A model generated the notes under the pieces. That model searched no databases. It saw nothing but the letters and a program-made list of their open reading frames with translations, and was not told where the DNA came from. Made by a program: the position numbers and the translations under genes. Below, in pieces: positions 25,428 through 32,621 of a stretch of 32,621 bases of DNA; within the stretch, counting starts at the first letter, position 1; every line of letters begins with the position of its first letter. The stretch is from Vibrio ordalii ATCC 33509 (GTDB lineage Bacteria; Pseudomonadota; Gammaproteobacteria; Enterobacterales; Vibrionaceae), in the NCBI GenBank assembly GCA_000257205.1, contig AEZC01000011.1, forward strand, positions 1-32,621, read 5' to 3'.

Positions 25428-26468
25428 TTACAGATTCAATGGCAAACCAATTTCTTTATGATCGCGAGCTGAGCGATAAATGCTGATCAATAGCTCAAGT
25501 GATTTTAAACCCTCACGGCCGTCGGTTTCTGGCTCTGCCTCGCCACGCAATACATCGGCAACGTTTTTAAAGTAAGGTGGATGACCAAATCCATAGACTG
25601 AAGTGGTTTGGTAGTTGGCTTGTTCAATTTGCTGATCGTAATCTTTTGATTCTGCAAAATTCCATTCTTGGATTTCATTAACCGCCACGCCACCAACACG
25701 CACTGTCCCTTTTTTCCCCAAAATAGTGATTGAACCCTCTAAATTATTGGGATAAGTACACATAGTGACCGCCATTGAGCCTAACGCGCCATTACGCCAT
25801 TTGATGTTCACCACACCAGTATCTTCAACTTCAATATCACGATGAGTGGAGGTCATAGCATGGATGGTTTCAATAGGCCCCACTAGCCAATGGAGAAGAT
25901 CGACATAATGAGTCGCCTGATTCATAAAAGCACCACCATCCATGTGCCAAGTACCAGACCAAGCAGCGCGGTCGTAATACTCTTGAGGTCTGGTCCAAAA
26001 CACATTTAAATGCACCATATGGATTTTACCAAAACGCTTTTCCGTCACTGCACGCTTAAGTAATTGCAATGTTGAATTACGGCGGTTTTGTTTAACCACA
26101 AATAAACGCACCCCAGCGTCATCACACGCTTTAACCATTGCTAGTCCATCTTCCCACTTGGTCGCCATCGGTTTTTCGGTAATCACATGTACACCGGCTT
26201 TCGCAGCTTTAATAGTTTGTGGTGCATGTATGCCACTCGGGGTACACAAGGTGACGATATCAAGTGTTTGTGAAGCGAGCAGATCATCTATCGAGTGATA
26301 ACCCGGAACGCCGTATTTATTTGAATGCAGCTCTAACACTTCTGGGTTGTTATCGCACACCGCGACCAGCTCATATTCTGAATCAAGCTGCTCAATTGAG
26401 CCAAAATGATTTTTAGAAATACGCCCACAACCAACGACTGCTATTCGAATTTTTCTATTTTTTATCAT
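25428..26468 (-). CDS. wbpB: Gfo/Idh/MocA oxidoreductase, WbpB-like UDP-GlcNAcA 3-dehydrogenase
   Basis: The 346-residue product (ATG at 26468 with AGAG upstream; a GTG three codons earlier is possible) has the Rossmann start IRIAVVGCGRISKNHFG, then TEKPMATKWEDG with the family's conserved EKP lysine, and WSGTWHMDGGAFMNQATHYVDLLHWL in the catalytic domain. WbpB/WlbA oxidise C3 of UDP-GlcNAcA with NAD, giving the substrate for WbpE. It is now the first sugar gene after the IS that separates it from wzz. Confidence 0.92.
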   Translation of the reverse strand: MIKNRKIRIAVVGCGRISKNHFGSIEQLDSEYELVAVCDNNPEVLELHSNKYGVPGYHSIDDLLASQTLDIVTLCTPSGIHAPQTIKAAKAGVHVITEKPMATKWEDGLAMVKACDDAGVRLFVVKQNRRNSTLQLLKRAVTEKRFGKIHMVHLNVFWTRPQEYYDRAAWSGTWHMDGGAFMNQATHYVDLLHWLVGPIETIHAMTSTHRDIEVEDTGVVNIKWRNGALGSMAVTMCTYPNNLEGSITILGKKGTVRVGGVAVNEIQEWNFAESKDYDQQIEQANYQTTSVYGFGHPPYFKNVADVLRGEAEPETDGREGLKSLELLISIYRSARDHKEIGLPLNL

Positions 26469-26510
26469 ATTAATCACTCTAATTTGCTACTTTTTATCTC
26501 AGTGATAGTC

Positions 26511-27836
26511 CACGGAAATCGCATGAACATCACCGCCCGGTAAGGCTTTCGAGAACCTTACTTAGGTAGTTTTCGTCCATTGCGCAGTTCATCCGTTTAC
26601 GTTTAATACCACCTTTAAAGGTGGTTTCACTCTTTAATAAGTTCAAACACATCTGCCTGATCCTTGCTAAAGCCTCTGCGCGATCATCGGCTCTAATACG
26701 CGAATTGTCCTCACTAAATGCGGTATCAAGGGACCAATGCATGGCCTCTACGCCCCAATGAGAACGCGTCGCTTCAAGCAGCGTTTGGGCTTCTAATTCT
26801 TTAGAACAGATATAGTAACGAATACTCACATCTTGCTCTGTTGCTACAGCCGATTCTTGGCGAATCGAAGCGACGATGCCCATTGATTTTAGCTCGGGCC
26901 ATTCATGCTCAATATCACCTAAAACCGACAAATCACAGTTCACTAAAGCCACTCTCGTTTCCGTTCTTCCGTGACTTTTTTCTTGAGTACTGTAAGAACT
27001 ACCGTCAAAGTCTTGAAGCATGTCCATTCGAAAATAATCATCAAAGGCTTGCTCAAGCATTCCCTGATTCCCTTTCACTGCTAACAAATAATCCGCTTCT
27101 TTATCGAGAATTTTTTGCGCTATTTTCTTTTGGCATCCCATTGCATCGATCGTAACCAAGCAGCCTTTTACCTCTAGCAAGTCAAGTAGCTTGGGGATCG
27201 CGGTAATTTCATTACTTTTACTATCAACCTTCTGTTGGCCGATATTCATTCCGTTTGCAGTAGCAAAAGCGTTCACCATGTGAATCGTTCCTTTACCCTT
27301 CGAGCGGTCATAAGAGCCACGTAATGTTTTACCGTCGATAGCGATGACTTCTCCATCCGTCAGTGTATGGCAGTCCTTCATCCAAGCTATAACGCTTCTT
27401 TGCAACGCTGTCGGATTAATCATGCCCATCACACGAGACAGCGTATCTGCAGAAGGAATACCAGCCTCAAAGTGACCATATCGTTTGAGGAAATCTAAGC
27501 GAGCATTGCCAAAATCGATAATGCCATCCCAGCCATCATGACCCGACAAAACGCCACAAATTGTCAGCAAAATAATGTCTGATAATTTGTGTGCTATTTT
27601 ATTTTCCTGTCGATAATCTTTAATGATTTGAAAATGCATAAATGGGTTGGTTAACTCGCTCATATTTAGGCTCCTATATTGTCTAGTAGCAATTAGAAAA
27701 CAACAAAAATGATCCACAAGCAGATCTTTATTTTCATGTAGTTACATTCAATAGTTGGGATTAGTGATAGGTTCAAAGCGGATTCTTAGCATCTTTACAG
27801 CCCTTATATATCAACAACCTTCATGAGGTTTCCCTG
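26511..27836 (-). mobile_element. ISAs1-family insertion sequence, IS1358-like, copy 2
   Basis: Terminal inverted repeats of about 19 bp are visible: CACGGAAATCGCATGAACA at the left, and CAGGGAAACCTCATGAAGG on the minus strand at the right (27818-27836). The length is about 1326 bp, with one transposase gene and about 170 bp of leader. There is no clear target duplication (left flank AGTGATAGTC, right flank CTGCCTGGTC). It is inserted just after the wzz stop and just before wbpB, in the same orientation as copy 1. It may interrupt or supply transcription of the operon, although reading from the ops leader should pass through. Confidence 0.8.
26530..27663 (-). CDS. ISAs1-family DDE transposase (copy 2)
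   Basis: This full-length 377-residue transposase starts MSELTNPFMHFQIIKDYRQ at ATG 27663, with AGGAG 8 nt upstream; an in-frame ATG 54 nt further up has no such support and lacks homology to copy 1. It has VIAIDGKTLRGS (first Asp), TIDAMGCQKK (second Asp) and HWGVEAMHWSLD-AFSEDNSR (Glu region). It aligns without large gaps to the transposase at 3249-4373. Seventeen codons around MGCQKKIAQKILDKEADYL match it base for base, while neighbouring codons differ. Confidence 0.95.
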   Translation of the reverse strand: MSELTNPFMHFQIIKDYRQENKIAHKLSDIILLTICGVLSGHDGWDGIIDFGNARLDFLKRYGHFEAGIPSADTLSRVMGMINPTALQRSVIAWMKDCHTLTDGEVIAIDGKTLRGSYDRSKGKGTIHMVNAFATANGMNIGQQKVDSKSNEITAIPKLLDLLEVKGCLVTIDAMGCQKKIAQKILDKEADYLLAVKGNQGMLEQAFDDYFRMDMLQDFDGSSYSTQEKSHGRTETRVALVNCDLSVLGDIEHEWPELKSMGIVASIRQESAVATEQDVSIRYYICSKELEAQTLLEATRSHWGVEAMHWSLDTAFSEDNSRIRADDRAEALARIRQMCLNLLKSETTFKGGIKRKRMNCAMDENYLSKVLESLTGR

Positions 27837-27845
27837 CTGCCTGGT

Positions 27846-28985
27846 CTAAGCTTTTTCTTCTTCTTTTCTAAACGCAAACCTCACCAGCACAATCGCAACG
27901 CCAAGCATGCCGCCCAGTAAGGTTCCAAGCACCGCTATCAATGCTCGTTTGGGCTCATCACGGCTAATCGGCGCTTCTGGTTGCTCTAAGTAAGCGTAAC
28001 CTTGCACTTGCGCTGGTTTTACTTTACCTAATAGCTCAACCTGCTGAACTTGGGCTTGCAGCAGCGCTAAGCGTGGTTCAAACACACTTAAATTCGTTAT
28101 ACTTTTTAATGCATCGACTTTGGCTTGCAATGCTTTACTACCAATACTAATGGCAAACAGCTTCTCTTCATTCAGATTTTGTACAGGCTCACTAATATTG
28201 GCCGCTTTTGCAATTGCCAATGCATTCTGCACTCGCGCCAATTCCACCTGCAGGCGCAATTGGGTTTGCTGCTGCAAACTACTGTATTGCTGGCTAAGTT
28301 GGTTATGTTTTACCGTCAATTTACTGGTAAGGTCATTGGTTAGCTGCTGGTTCAGTTGTTGGTTAATAAAGTCGATATAGGCGTTAAGCAACACTAAACT
28401 GCTGGCTTTATCAATTGACTGAAAGCTGAGATAAAAATCACCCGCTTGTGTCTTACCCACTTCTTGAGCCGTAATTTTGCCATACCAACTTTGATAAAAG
28501 CGCGCCACATCATCAGTTTCGTTATTTTCATTCACTTTAAGCTGTTGCTGCTCAATGGCTAAAAAAGTAGGGTTACTTTGCATAAAGCGCTTTTTATTGT
28601 CATTAGTATTAAATGCACGCACAAAACGCTGGAAAATAGTGGCTGGGTTAATTAAGCCATCAAGCTCTTTACTCACAATAATGGTGCCATCTTCTTGGTA
28701 GAGATCAAACAATGGCTGATACTGCTTCACCTGTTGCTGGAAGGTTACAATTTGGTTTAATTCAGGCTGGGTAACGGTCGCTTTAGTGCTCCACCACTGC
28801 TGCGCTGTTAGCGCATACGCCACCGCTGCCGCCGCAAATAAAACCGTGCACAACAATATGGTTTGTTTCCCTTGCCATAGCGCACTAAACAGCTCACGCA
28901 GGTCAATTTCATCATTACTGCCTTGTGGGTAATAAGAGGGTACTGGTGGGTACGCAGAGTGAGAAGACGGAGAGGGTTGATTCAC
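27846..28985 (-). CDS. wzz: Wzz chain-length determinant (polysaccharide co-polymerase)
   Basis: This 379-residue PCP protein has a proline-rich cytoplasmic start, then EIDLRELFSALWQGKQ, a first membrane span around residues 40-60, a long periplasmic region rich in Gln and Leu with coiled-coil character (residues ~200-300), the PISRDEPKRALI motif and a second membrane span near 350-370. It sets the modal O-antigen length by working with Wzy. It is the first gene after the ops/JUMPstart leader, as in many O-antigen operons. The start is GTG 28985, with AGGA 8-9 nt upstream. Confidence 0.93.
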   Translation of the reverse strand: MNQPSPSSHSAYPPVPSYYPQGSNDEIDLRELFSALWQGKQTILLCTVLFAAAAVAYALTAQQWWSTKATVTQPELNQIVTFQQQVKQYQPLFDLYQEDGTIIVSKELDGLINPATIFQRFVRAFNTNDNKKRFMQSNPTFLAIEQQQLKVNENNETDDVARFYQSWYGKITAQEVGKTQAGDFYLSFQSIDKASSLVLLNAYIDFINQQLNQQLTNDLTSKLTVKHNQLSQQYSSLQQQTQLRLQVELARVQNALAIAKAANISEPVQNLNEEKLFAISIGSKALQAKVDALKSITNLSVFEPRLALLQAQVQQVELLGKVKPAQVQGYAYLEQPEAPISRDEPKRALIAVLGTLLGGMLGVAIVLVRFAFRKEEEKA

Positions 28986-29014
28986 AGTGTTGATCCTATA
29001 ACTGGTTTTTTAGG

Positions 29015-29053
29015 CACGCTACCGCCCTTAGGTATCCGCTCCTAAAGGCTGGC
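29015..29053 (-). promoter_or_regulatory. JUMPstart leader with ops element (RfaH recruitment site)
   Basis: On the minus strand, 30 nt upstream of wzz, lies GGCGGTAGCGTG (plus-strand 29015-29026), a perfect match to the ops core that pauses RNA polymerase and loads the antiterminator RfaH. The preceding bases (CAGCCAGCCTTTAGGAGCG..) fit the rest of the JUMPstart layout. This predicts that the whole ~28-kb minus-strand operon, including both IS copies, is transcribed as one RfaH-dependent unit from a promoter in the wzz-hldD gap. Confidence 0.88.
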
Positions 29054-29174
29054 TGTTTAAATTGTTGTTCAAGCTTTATCGAATTTGTCAATTTCGAGCC
29101 ACCTTGCATGCCGAAGTTTAAAGCAAAACCCTTTTCAAGGCGAGACATTCAATGAGAAAAGCGAGCTTTTGTGA

Positions 29175-29202
29175 TTACAGCCACTAGCTAAGCCGCTATA
29201 AT
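29175..29202 (+). promoter_or_regulatory. hldD: Sigma70-type promoter of hldD
   Basis: TTACAG (29175-29180), a 16-nt spacer and a perfect TATAAT (29197-29202) lie 38 nt before the hldD ATG. AGGA lies about 8 nt ahead of the start. The -35 box lies in a 13-bp sequence that recurs inverted after hldD. Confidence 0.65.
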
Positions 29203-29240
29203 GCGCATAATTGTTCGTATTATAACCATAGGAATTTTGT

Positions 29241-30182
29241 ATGATCATCGTAACGGGTGGCGCTGGCATGATTGGCAGCAACATTATCAAAGCGCTAAAT
29301 GAACAAGGCATTACTGATATTCTTGTTGTCGACAACTTAAAAAATGGTCGTAAATTCAAAAACCTAGTTGATCTGGACATTGCCGATTATATGGACCGAG
29401 ACGATTTCTTGGTGCAGATCATGTCTGGTGAGGATTTCGGCCCTATCGAAGCCGTATTCCATGAAGGTGCTTGCTCTGCAACAACTGAGTGGGATGGCAA
29501 GTATGTGATGCTTAACAACTATGAGTATTCTAAAGAGCTACTTCACTACTGCTTAGAGCGCGACATTCCATTTTTGTATGCTTCATCCGCCGCTACCTAT
29601 GGCGATACCGATACCTTCATTGAAGAAAAAGAGTATGAAGGTGCGCTGAACGTGTACGGCTATTCCAAGCAGCAATTTGATAACTATGTGCGCCGCATTT
29701 GGCAAGAAGCACAAGCGCACGGTGAGACCCTTTCCCAAATTACCGGTTTTCGTTATTTCAATGTCTATGGCCCGCGTGAACAGCACAAGGGCTCCATGGC
29801 TTCTGTTGCTTTCCATTTAAATAACCAAATGAATGCGGGTGAAAACCCGAAACTGTTTGCAGGTAGTGAAACCTTCCAGCGTGATTTCGTTTATGTGGGT
29901 GACGTAGCTGCGGTGAACTTATGGTTTATGGACAGCGGTGTATCTGGTATTTATAACTTAGGTACCGGCAACGCAGAGTCTTTCCAAGAAGTGGCTAAAG
30001 CCGTTATCAAGCACCATGGTAAAGGTGAGGTTGAAACCATTCCATTCCCAGATCACCTAAAAGGTGCTTATCAGGAGTTCACCGAGGCCGATTTAACGAA
30101 ATTGCGCGCCGCAGGTTGTCAGCATCAATTTAAGACGGTGGCTGAGGGTGTGGCTGAGTATATGATGTTGATTAATAAGTAG
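29241..30182 (+). CDS. hldD: ADP-L-glycero-D-manno-heptose 6-epimerase
   Basis: This 313-residue SDR enzyme matches HldD (RfaD/GmhD) closely: [20 protein letters not shown] with the modified glycine motif, [29 protein letters not shown], the YxxxK pair Tyr139/Lys143 ([18 protein letters not shown]) and [24 protein letters not shown]. It converts ADP-D-glycero-D-manno-heptose to the L-glycero form for the LPS inner core. In Vibrio it is the standard border gene of the O-antigen region. It diverges from wzz, with its own promoter. Confidence 0.97.
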   Translation: MIIVTGGAGMIGSNIIKALNEQGITDILVVDNLKNGRKFKNLVDLDIADYMDRDDFLVQIMSGEDFGPIEAVFHEGACSATTEWDGKYVMLNNYEYSKELLHYCLERDIPFLYASSAATYGDTDTFIEEKEYEGALNVYGYSKQQFDNYVRRIWQEAQAHGETLSQITGFRYFNVYGPREQHKGSMASVAFHLNNQMNAGENPKLFAGSETFQRDFVYVGDVAAVNLWFMDSGVSGIYNLGTGNAESFQEVAKAVIKHHGKGEVETIPFPDHLKGAYQEFTEADLTKLRAAGCQHQFKTVAEGVAEYMMLINK

Positions 30183-30186
30183 TGAT

Positions 30187-30229
30187 GGCTGTAATCACCC
30201 CCTCCTAACCTCCCCCTAAAAGGGGGAGG
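30187..30229 (+). other. Hairpin region after hldD (REP-like palindrome)
   Basis: CCTCCCCCT (30209-30217) pairs perfectly with AGGGGGAGG (30221-30229) around a 3-nt loop, a very stable G/C hairpin 26 nt after the hldD stop. It is preceded by TGGCTGTAATCAC, the inverse of the sequence at the hldD promoter. No T-run follows, so it is more like a dispersed palindromic repeat or processing signal than a classical terminator. Nothing further is recognisable in the remaining 144 bp before the next gene. Confidence 0.5.
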
Positions 30230-30373
30230 AACTAGTAAACATATCTCCCTAAAAGGCTACTCTCCTCTTACTGGAAGACTAATATGGAGTAACCATTGGA
30301 AGGGGAGAAATGAAAAATTGAGCATGTTTCTTAGACATATGAAAAGCACTGGCTGCTAACTCGTGGAGTATTA

Positions 30374-32143
30374 ATGAATATATTAATGGCCTTATCTCAA
30401 CTTGAGGTCACTGGGGCGGAGGTTTACGCCACAACTGCTGGCGATGAACTGACAAAGCGTGGGCATAAGGTATTTTATGTTTCCGATACGCTAACAAAAC
30501 CTCACCAAGGGCTATTTTATAAACTCCGTTTTAATAAACGCAGTATTCCTCGCCGCTTTTGGCATGTGGGTTATCTTATTTATCTGATTAAGAAACACCA
30601 TATCCAGCTAGTGCATGCTCACTCTCGTGCCTCAAGCTGGAGTTGTCACATTGCTTGCAAATTAACAAATACGCCTATGGTCACCACAGTACATGGTCGC
30701 CAACCTGTACACGCCTCTCGTAAAAAATTTCACGCCATGGGTGACAAAGCGCTGCCGGTTTGTGAGGCTATTGAACAACAACTCATGACTGGATTGAATG
30801 TTCCACAAAGCTCGCTCGTCGTAAGCCGAAACGGCATTGAAACGCAAGAATTCACTTGGCAAAACGCTCCTCAAAATAGCAAACCCGTGGTCAGTATTAT
30901 TGGTAGGTTAACCGGCCCCAAAGGGGATCTTTGTTATCGGTTGCTCGATGAGTGTTTAGACTCAGCGAAATACCAGATTCAGGTCATATCTGGTTCTAAA
31001 ATTGAAGCGCGTTTTGATAAGTTTACTTCTGACGTTCACTTTCTTGGTTATTCACAAGATGTCGTCTCGATACTTGCTCAATCAGACTTAGTCATTGGGG
31101 CTGGCAGAGTGGCAATGGAATCTTTGCTGTGTGGACGGCCTACCCTGGCAATCGGTGAGGCAAGTGCAATTGGTATTGTCGATGACGATAATATCGCTGC
31201 GGCCATGGCAAGCAACTTCGGCGACATCGGACCTAAAGATCTCGATATTGATTTTGCAAAAATTAGTCAATATGTGGAACAAGGGTTAAAAACGCCGCAC
31301 TGTTCACCACAAGTCAGTGAGATAATCCACAACAGCTACAGCTTAACCAATGTGGTCGATCAAATAGAAGATATTTATCAAACGGTTTATGTTGAAAAGC
31401 TGCGTAAAGAGATGCCGATTATTATGTATCATCGCTTTATTAAGGATGAAAGTGAAAAGGGCGTACATGGTACCTATCTGCATATTGACATGCTTGAAAA
31501 GCACTTCAACCTGCTAAAAAAAATGGGGTTTGAAACGCTAACCTTTAAAGATTTAGCGGATAAAGGGCTTATTCACCGCCTTGAATCAGGCAAGCGCTAT
31601 ATCATGTTAACGGTTGATGATGGCTATCAAGATAACTACGAATTGATGTTGCCGCTATTACGAAAATATGGTTTTAAAGCGGTTGTCTATGTAGTAACTG
31701 GGGAGGATTTTAACCGTTGGGATGTTGAAGTACCGAGCAATCCAGAAAAAGCCGTTGCGTTGATGCACAAACACCAAATTAGGGAATTACACCAATCTGG
31801 TCATGTAGAAATTGGCGGTCATACAATGACTCATCCATTTCTCAGCAAACTCAGTGAATCTGAACAGCGTAAAGAGATCTCACGTAATAAGCTTGAACTC
31901 GAAGAGCTACTAGGCGAACAATTGGTTTCTTTTGCATACCCCTATGGCGATCATGATACGCTCTCAAAACAGATCGTGCATCAATGTGGCTATCAATTTG
32001 CGGTTGCTACTAACAGCGGCCCATTATTAATGCATCAAGATCTATATCAAATACGGCGTATTGCTATATTCCCTAAAACCGATGTGTTTGGCCTATGGCG
32101 CAAAGTGCGCGGTAATTATACGTTTCGTAAAATAGGGAACTAA
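30374..32143 (+). CDS. Fusion of GT4 glycosyltransferase and polysaccharide deacetylase
   Basis: This 589-residue two-domain protein is unbroken. Residues 1-345 form a GT4-type glycosyltransferase: MNILMALSQLEVTGAEVYAT, IQLVHAHSRASSWSCH, VSIIGRLTGPKG, and IGAGRVAMESLLCGRPTLAIG as donor loop. Residues 347-589 form a NodB-type deacetylase with MPIIMYHRF, TVDDGYQDN (Asp415-Asp416), His483/His487 in GGHTMTHPF, and FAYPYGDHD. No signal peptide is seen, so both act in the cytoplasm. The natural reading is transfer of an N-acetylhexosamine followed by its de-N-acetylation, giving GlcN-type residues in the LPS core. GGAG lies 7 nt before the ATG. It is downstream of hldD, in the direction of core genes. 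Confidence 0.88.
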   Translation: MNILMALSQLEVTGAEVYATTAGDELTKRGHKVFYVSDTLTKPHQGLFYKLRFNKRSIPRRFWHVGYLIYLIKKHHIQLVHAHSRASSWSCHIACKLTNTPMVTTVHGRQPVHASRKKFHAMGDKALPVCEAIEQQLMTGLNVPQSSLVVSRNGIETQEFTWQNAPQNSKPVVSIIGRLTGPKGDLCYRLLDECLDSAKYQIQVISGSKIEARFDKFTSDVHFLGYSQDVVSILAQSDLVIGAGRVAMESLLCGRPTLAIGEASAIGIVDDDNIAAAMASNFGDIGPKDLDIDFAKISQYVEQGLKTPHCSPQVSEIIHNSYSLTNVVDQIEDIYQTVYVEKLRKEMPIIMYHRFIKDESEKGVHGTYLHIDMLEKHFNLLKKMGFETLTFKDLADKGLIHRLESGKRYIMLTVDDGYQDNYELMLPLLRKYGFKAVVYVVTGEDFNRWDVEVPSNPEKAVALMHKHQIRELHQSGHVEIGGHTMTHPFLSKLSESEQRKEISRNKLELEELLGEQLVSFAYPYGDHDTLSKQIVHQCGYQFAVATNSGPLLMHQDLYQIRRIAIFPKTDVFGLWRKVRGNYTFRKIGN

Positions 32144-32206
32144 CTATGGCGTGCAAATGATAACAACTTTAGTTTATTAACCGAAGCTCATACTAAGGGA
32201 TTGAAT

Positions 32207-32621
32207 ATGTCTGGTTTCTCTTTTATAGAAAAATTGCGTAATAAAATTCGAATTAAGCCGAACAATCATATTCAGGTTGGTCAAAATACTCGTATTCGTT
32301 ATTGTGACATTCACGTCAATGGTAAAAATAATCACCTTATCATTCATGATGATGCTAATTTAAAAGGCGTTTCAATTGAGTTGAATGGTGAAAACTGTAC
32401 CTTAGAAATCGGGGCAAATTGTGTTATAGGGGAGAATTGCTTTTTCTCTTGCCGAGAACGCAACACTCGACTTGTTATCGGTGACAACTGTATGTTCTCA
32501 CGCAATGTAAAGATAATGACCAGTGATGGTCATGATATATTGCGTGATGGGAAGCGTATCAATTTAGCTAAAAGTATTGATATAGGATCACGAGTTTGGT
32601 TAGCCGATAATGTCACTGTTC
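32207..32621 (+). CDS. Hexapeptide-repeat O-acyltransferase, 5' part (cut by window end)
   Basis: From ATG 32207 (AAGGGA upstream) the frame is open to the window edge for 138 codons and reads MSGFSFIEKLRNKIRIKPNN, then repeats typical of left-handed beta-helix acyltransferases: LEIGANCVIGENCFFSCRE, LVIGDNCMFSRNVKIMTSDGHDI (the His of the SDGHDI motif is the usual catalytic base) and IDIGSRVWLADNVTV. Probably an LPS- or polysaccharide-modifying acetyltransferase of the WcaF/CapG group. It is co-oriented with the preceding GT-deacetylase, 63 nt away, likely in the same operon. Confidence 0.85.
   Translation, partial: MSGFSFIEKLRNKIRIKPNNHIQVGQNTRIRYCDIHVNGKNNHLIIHDDANLKGVSIELNGENCTLEIGANCVIGENCFFSCRERNTRLVIGDNCMFSRNVKIMTSDGHDILRDGKRINLAKSIDIGSRVWLADNVTV

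Noticed and set aside
29063..29091. Consensus TTGACA (minus strand) as the wzz operon -35 box
   Set aside because: At 16-18 nt the -10 position reads like ACAACA, a poor match, so no promoter is called from it.
1..32621. CRISPR array, tRNA, rRNA or phage genes
   Set aside because: No regularly spaced repeats, no cloverleaf-like segments in the gaps, and no integrase, capsid or lysis motifs were seen.

Overview
The window is a Wzx/Wzy-type O-antigen (or capsule) biosynthesis locus of a Vibrionaceae-like gammaproteobacterium. The evidence is hldD at one flank (the usual chromosomal border of O-antigen loci in Vibrio), an RfaH/ops (JUMPstart) leader, an ERIC-type repeat and two ISAs1-family elements resembling IS1358 of Vibrio rfb regions. 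The interior genes wzy, wzx and the asparagine-synthase gene are AT-rich, as is common for laterally acquired O-antigen genes.

Layout. Positions 1-513 (+) hold the end of a trypsin-like protease gene, followed by a hairpin terminator. From about 29,050 down to 567, everything is on the minus strand and reads as one long operon: JUMPstart/ops, wzz, an IS, wbpB, a WbpO/TviB-type dehydrogenase gene, an ERIC element, wbpD, wbpE, an OafA-like acyltransferase gene, wzx, an asparagine-synthase-type amidotransferase gene (frameshifted), a formyltransferase gene, a GNAT/FemAB-like gene, a polysaccharide deacetylase gene, wzy (internal amber codon), a GT4 gene, hisH, hisF, wbpG, a C5-epimerase-like gene, a GT4 gene, wbpI, a GT4 gene, an IS with the remnant of an SDR epimerase gene, a PglC-type phosphoglycosyl transferase gene, and wbpM. 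Many neighbours overlap by 1-4 nt. On the plus strand from 29,175 come hldD, a GT4-deacetylase fusion gene and a hexapeptide acyltransferase gene cut by the window end, probably the start of the LPS core region.

How the genes fit together (inference). The dehydrogenase with WbpB, WbpE, WbpD and WbpI would make a UDP-2,3-diacetamido-mannuronic-type sugar. HisH/HisF/WbpG would convert an N-acetyl group to acetamidino, and the C5-epimerase could convert the D-manno uronic acid to L-gulo. WbpM plus the now-destroyed SDR reductase would supply QuiNAc or D-FucNAc for the phosphoglycosyl transferase. Three GT4 enzymes plus that transferase suggest a tetrasaccharide unit, decorated by O-acetyl, formyl, amide and acyl groups, flipped by Wzx, polymerised by Wzy and length-controlled by Wzz.

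The main surprise is damage. wzy carries an in-frame TAG followed by 61 intact codons that end exactly on the next gene's start. The amidotransferase gene is split at a T8 tract. The SDR reductase gene has been replaced by an IS, leaving only its last ~30 codons. Together these predict a strain that makes no normal O antigen, or a locus whose product is switchable.
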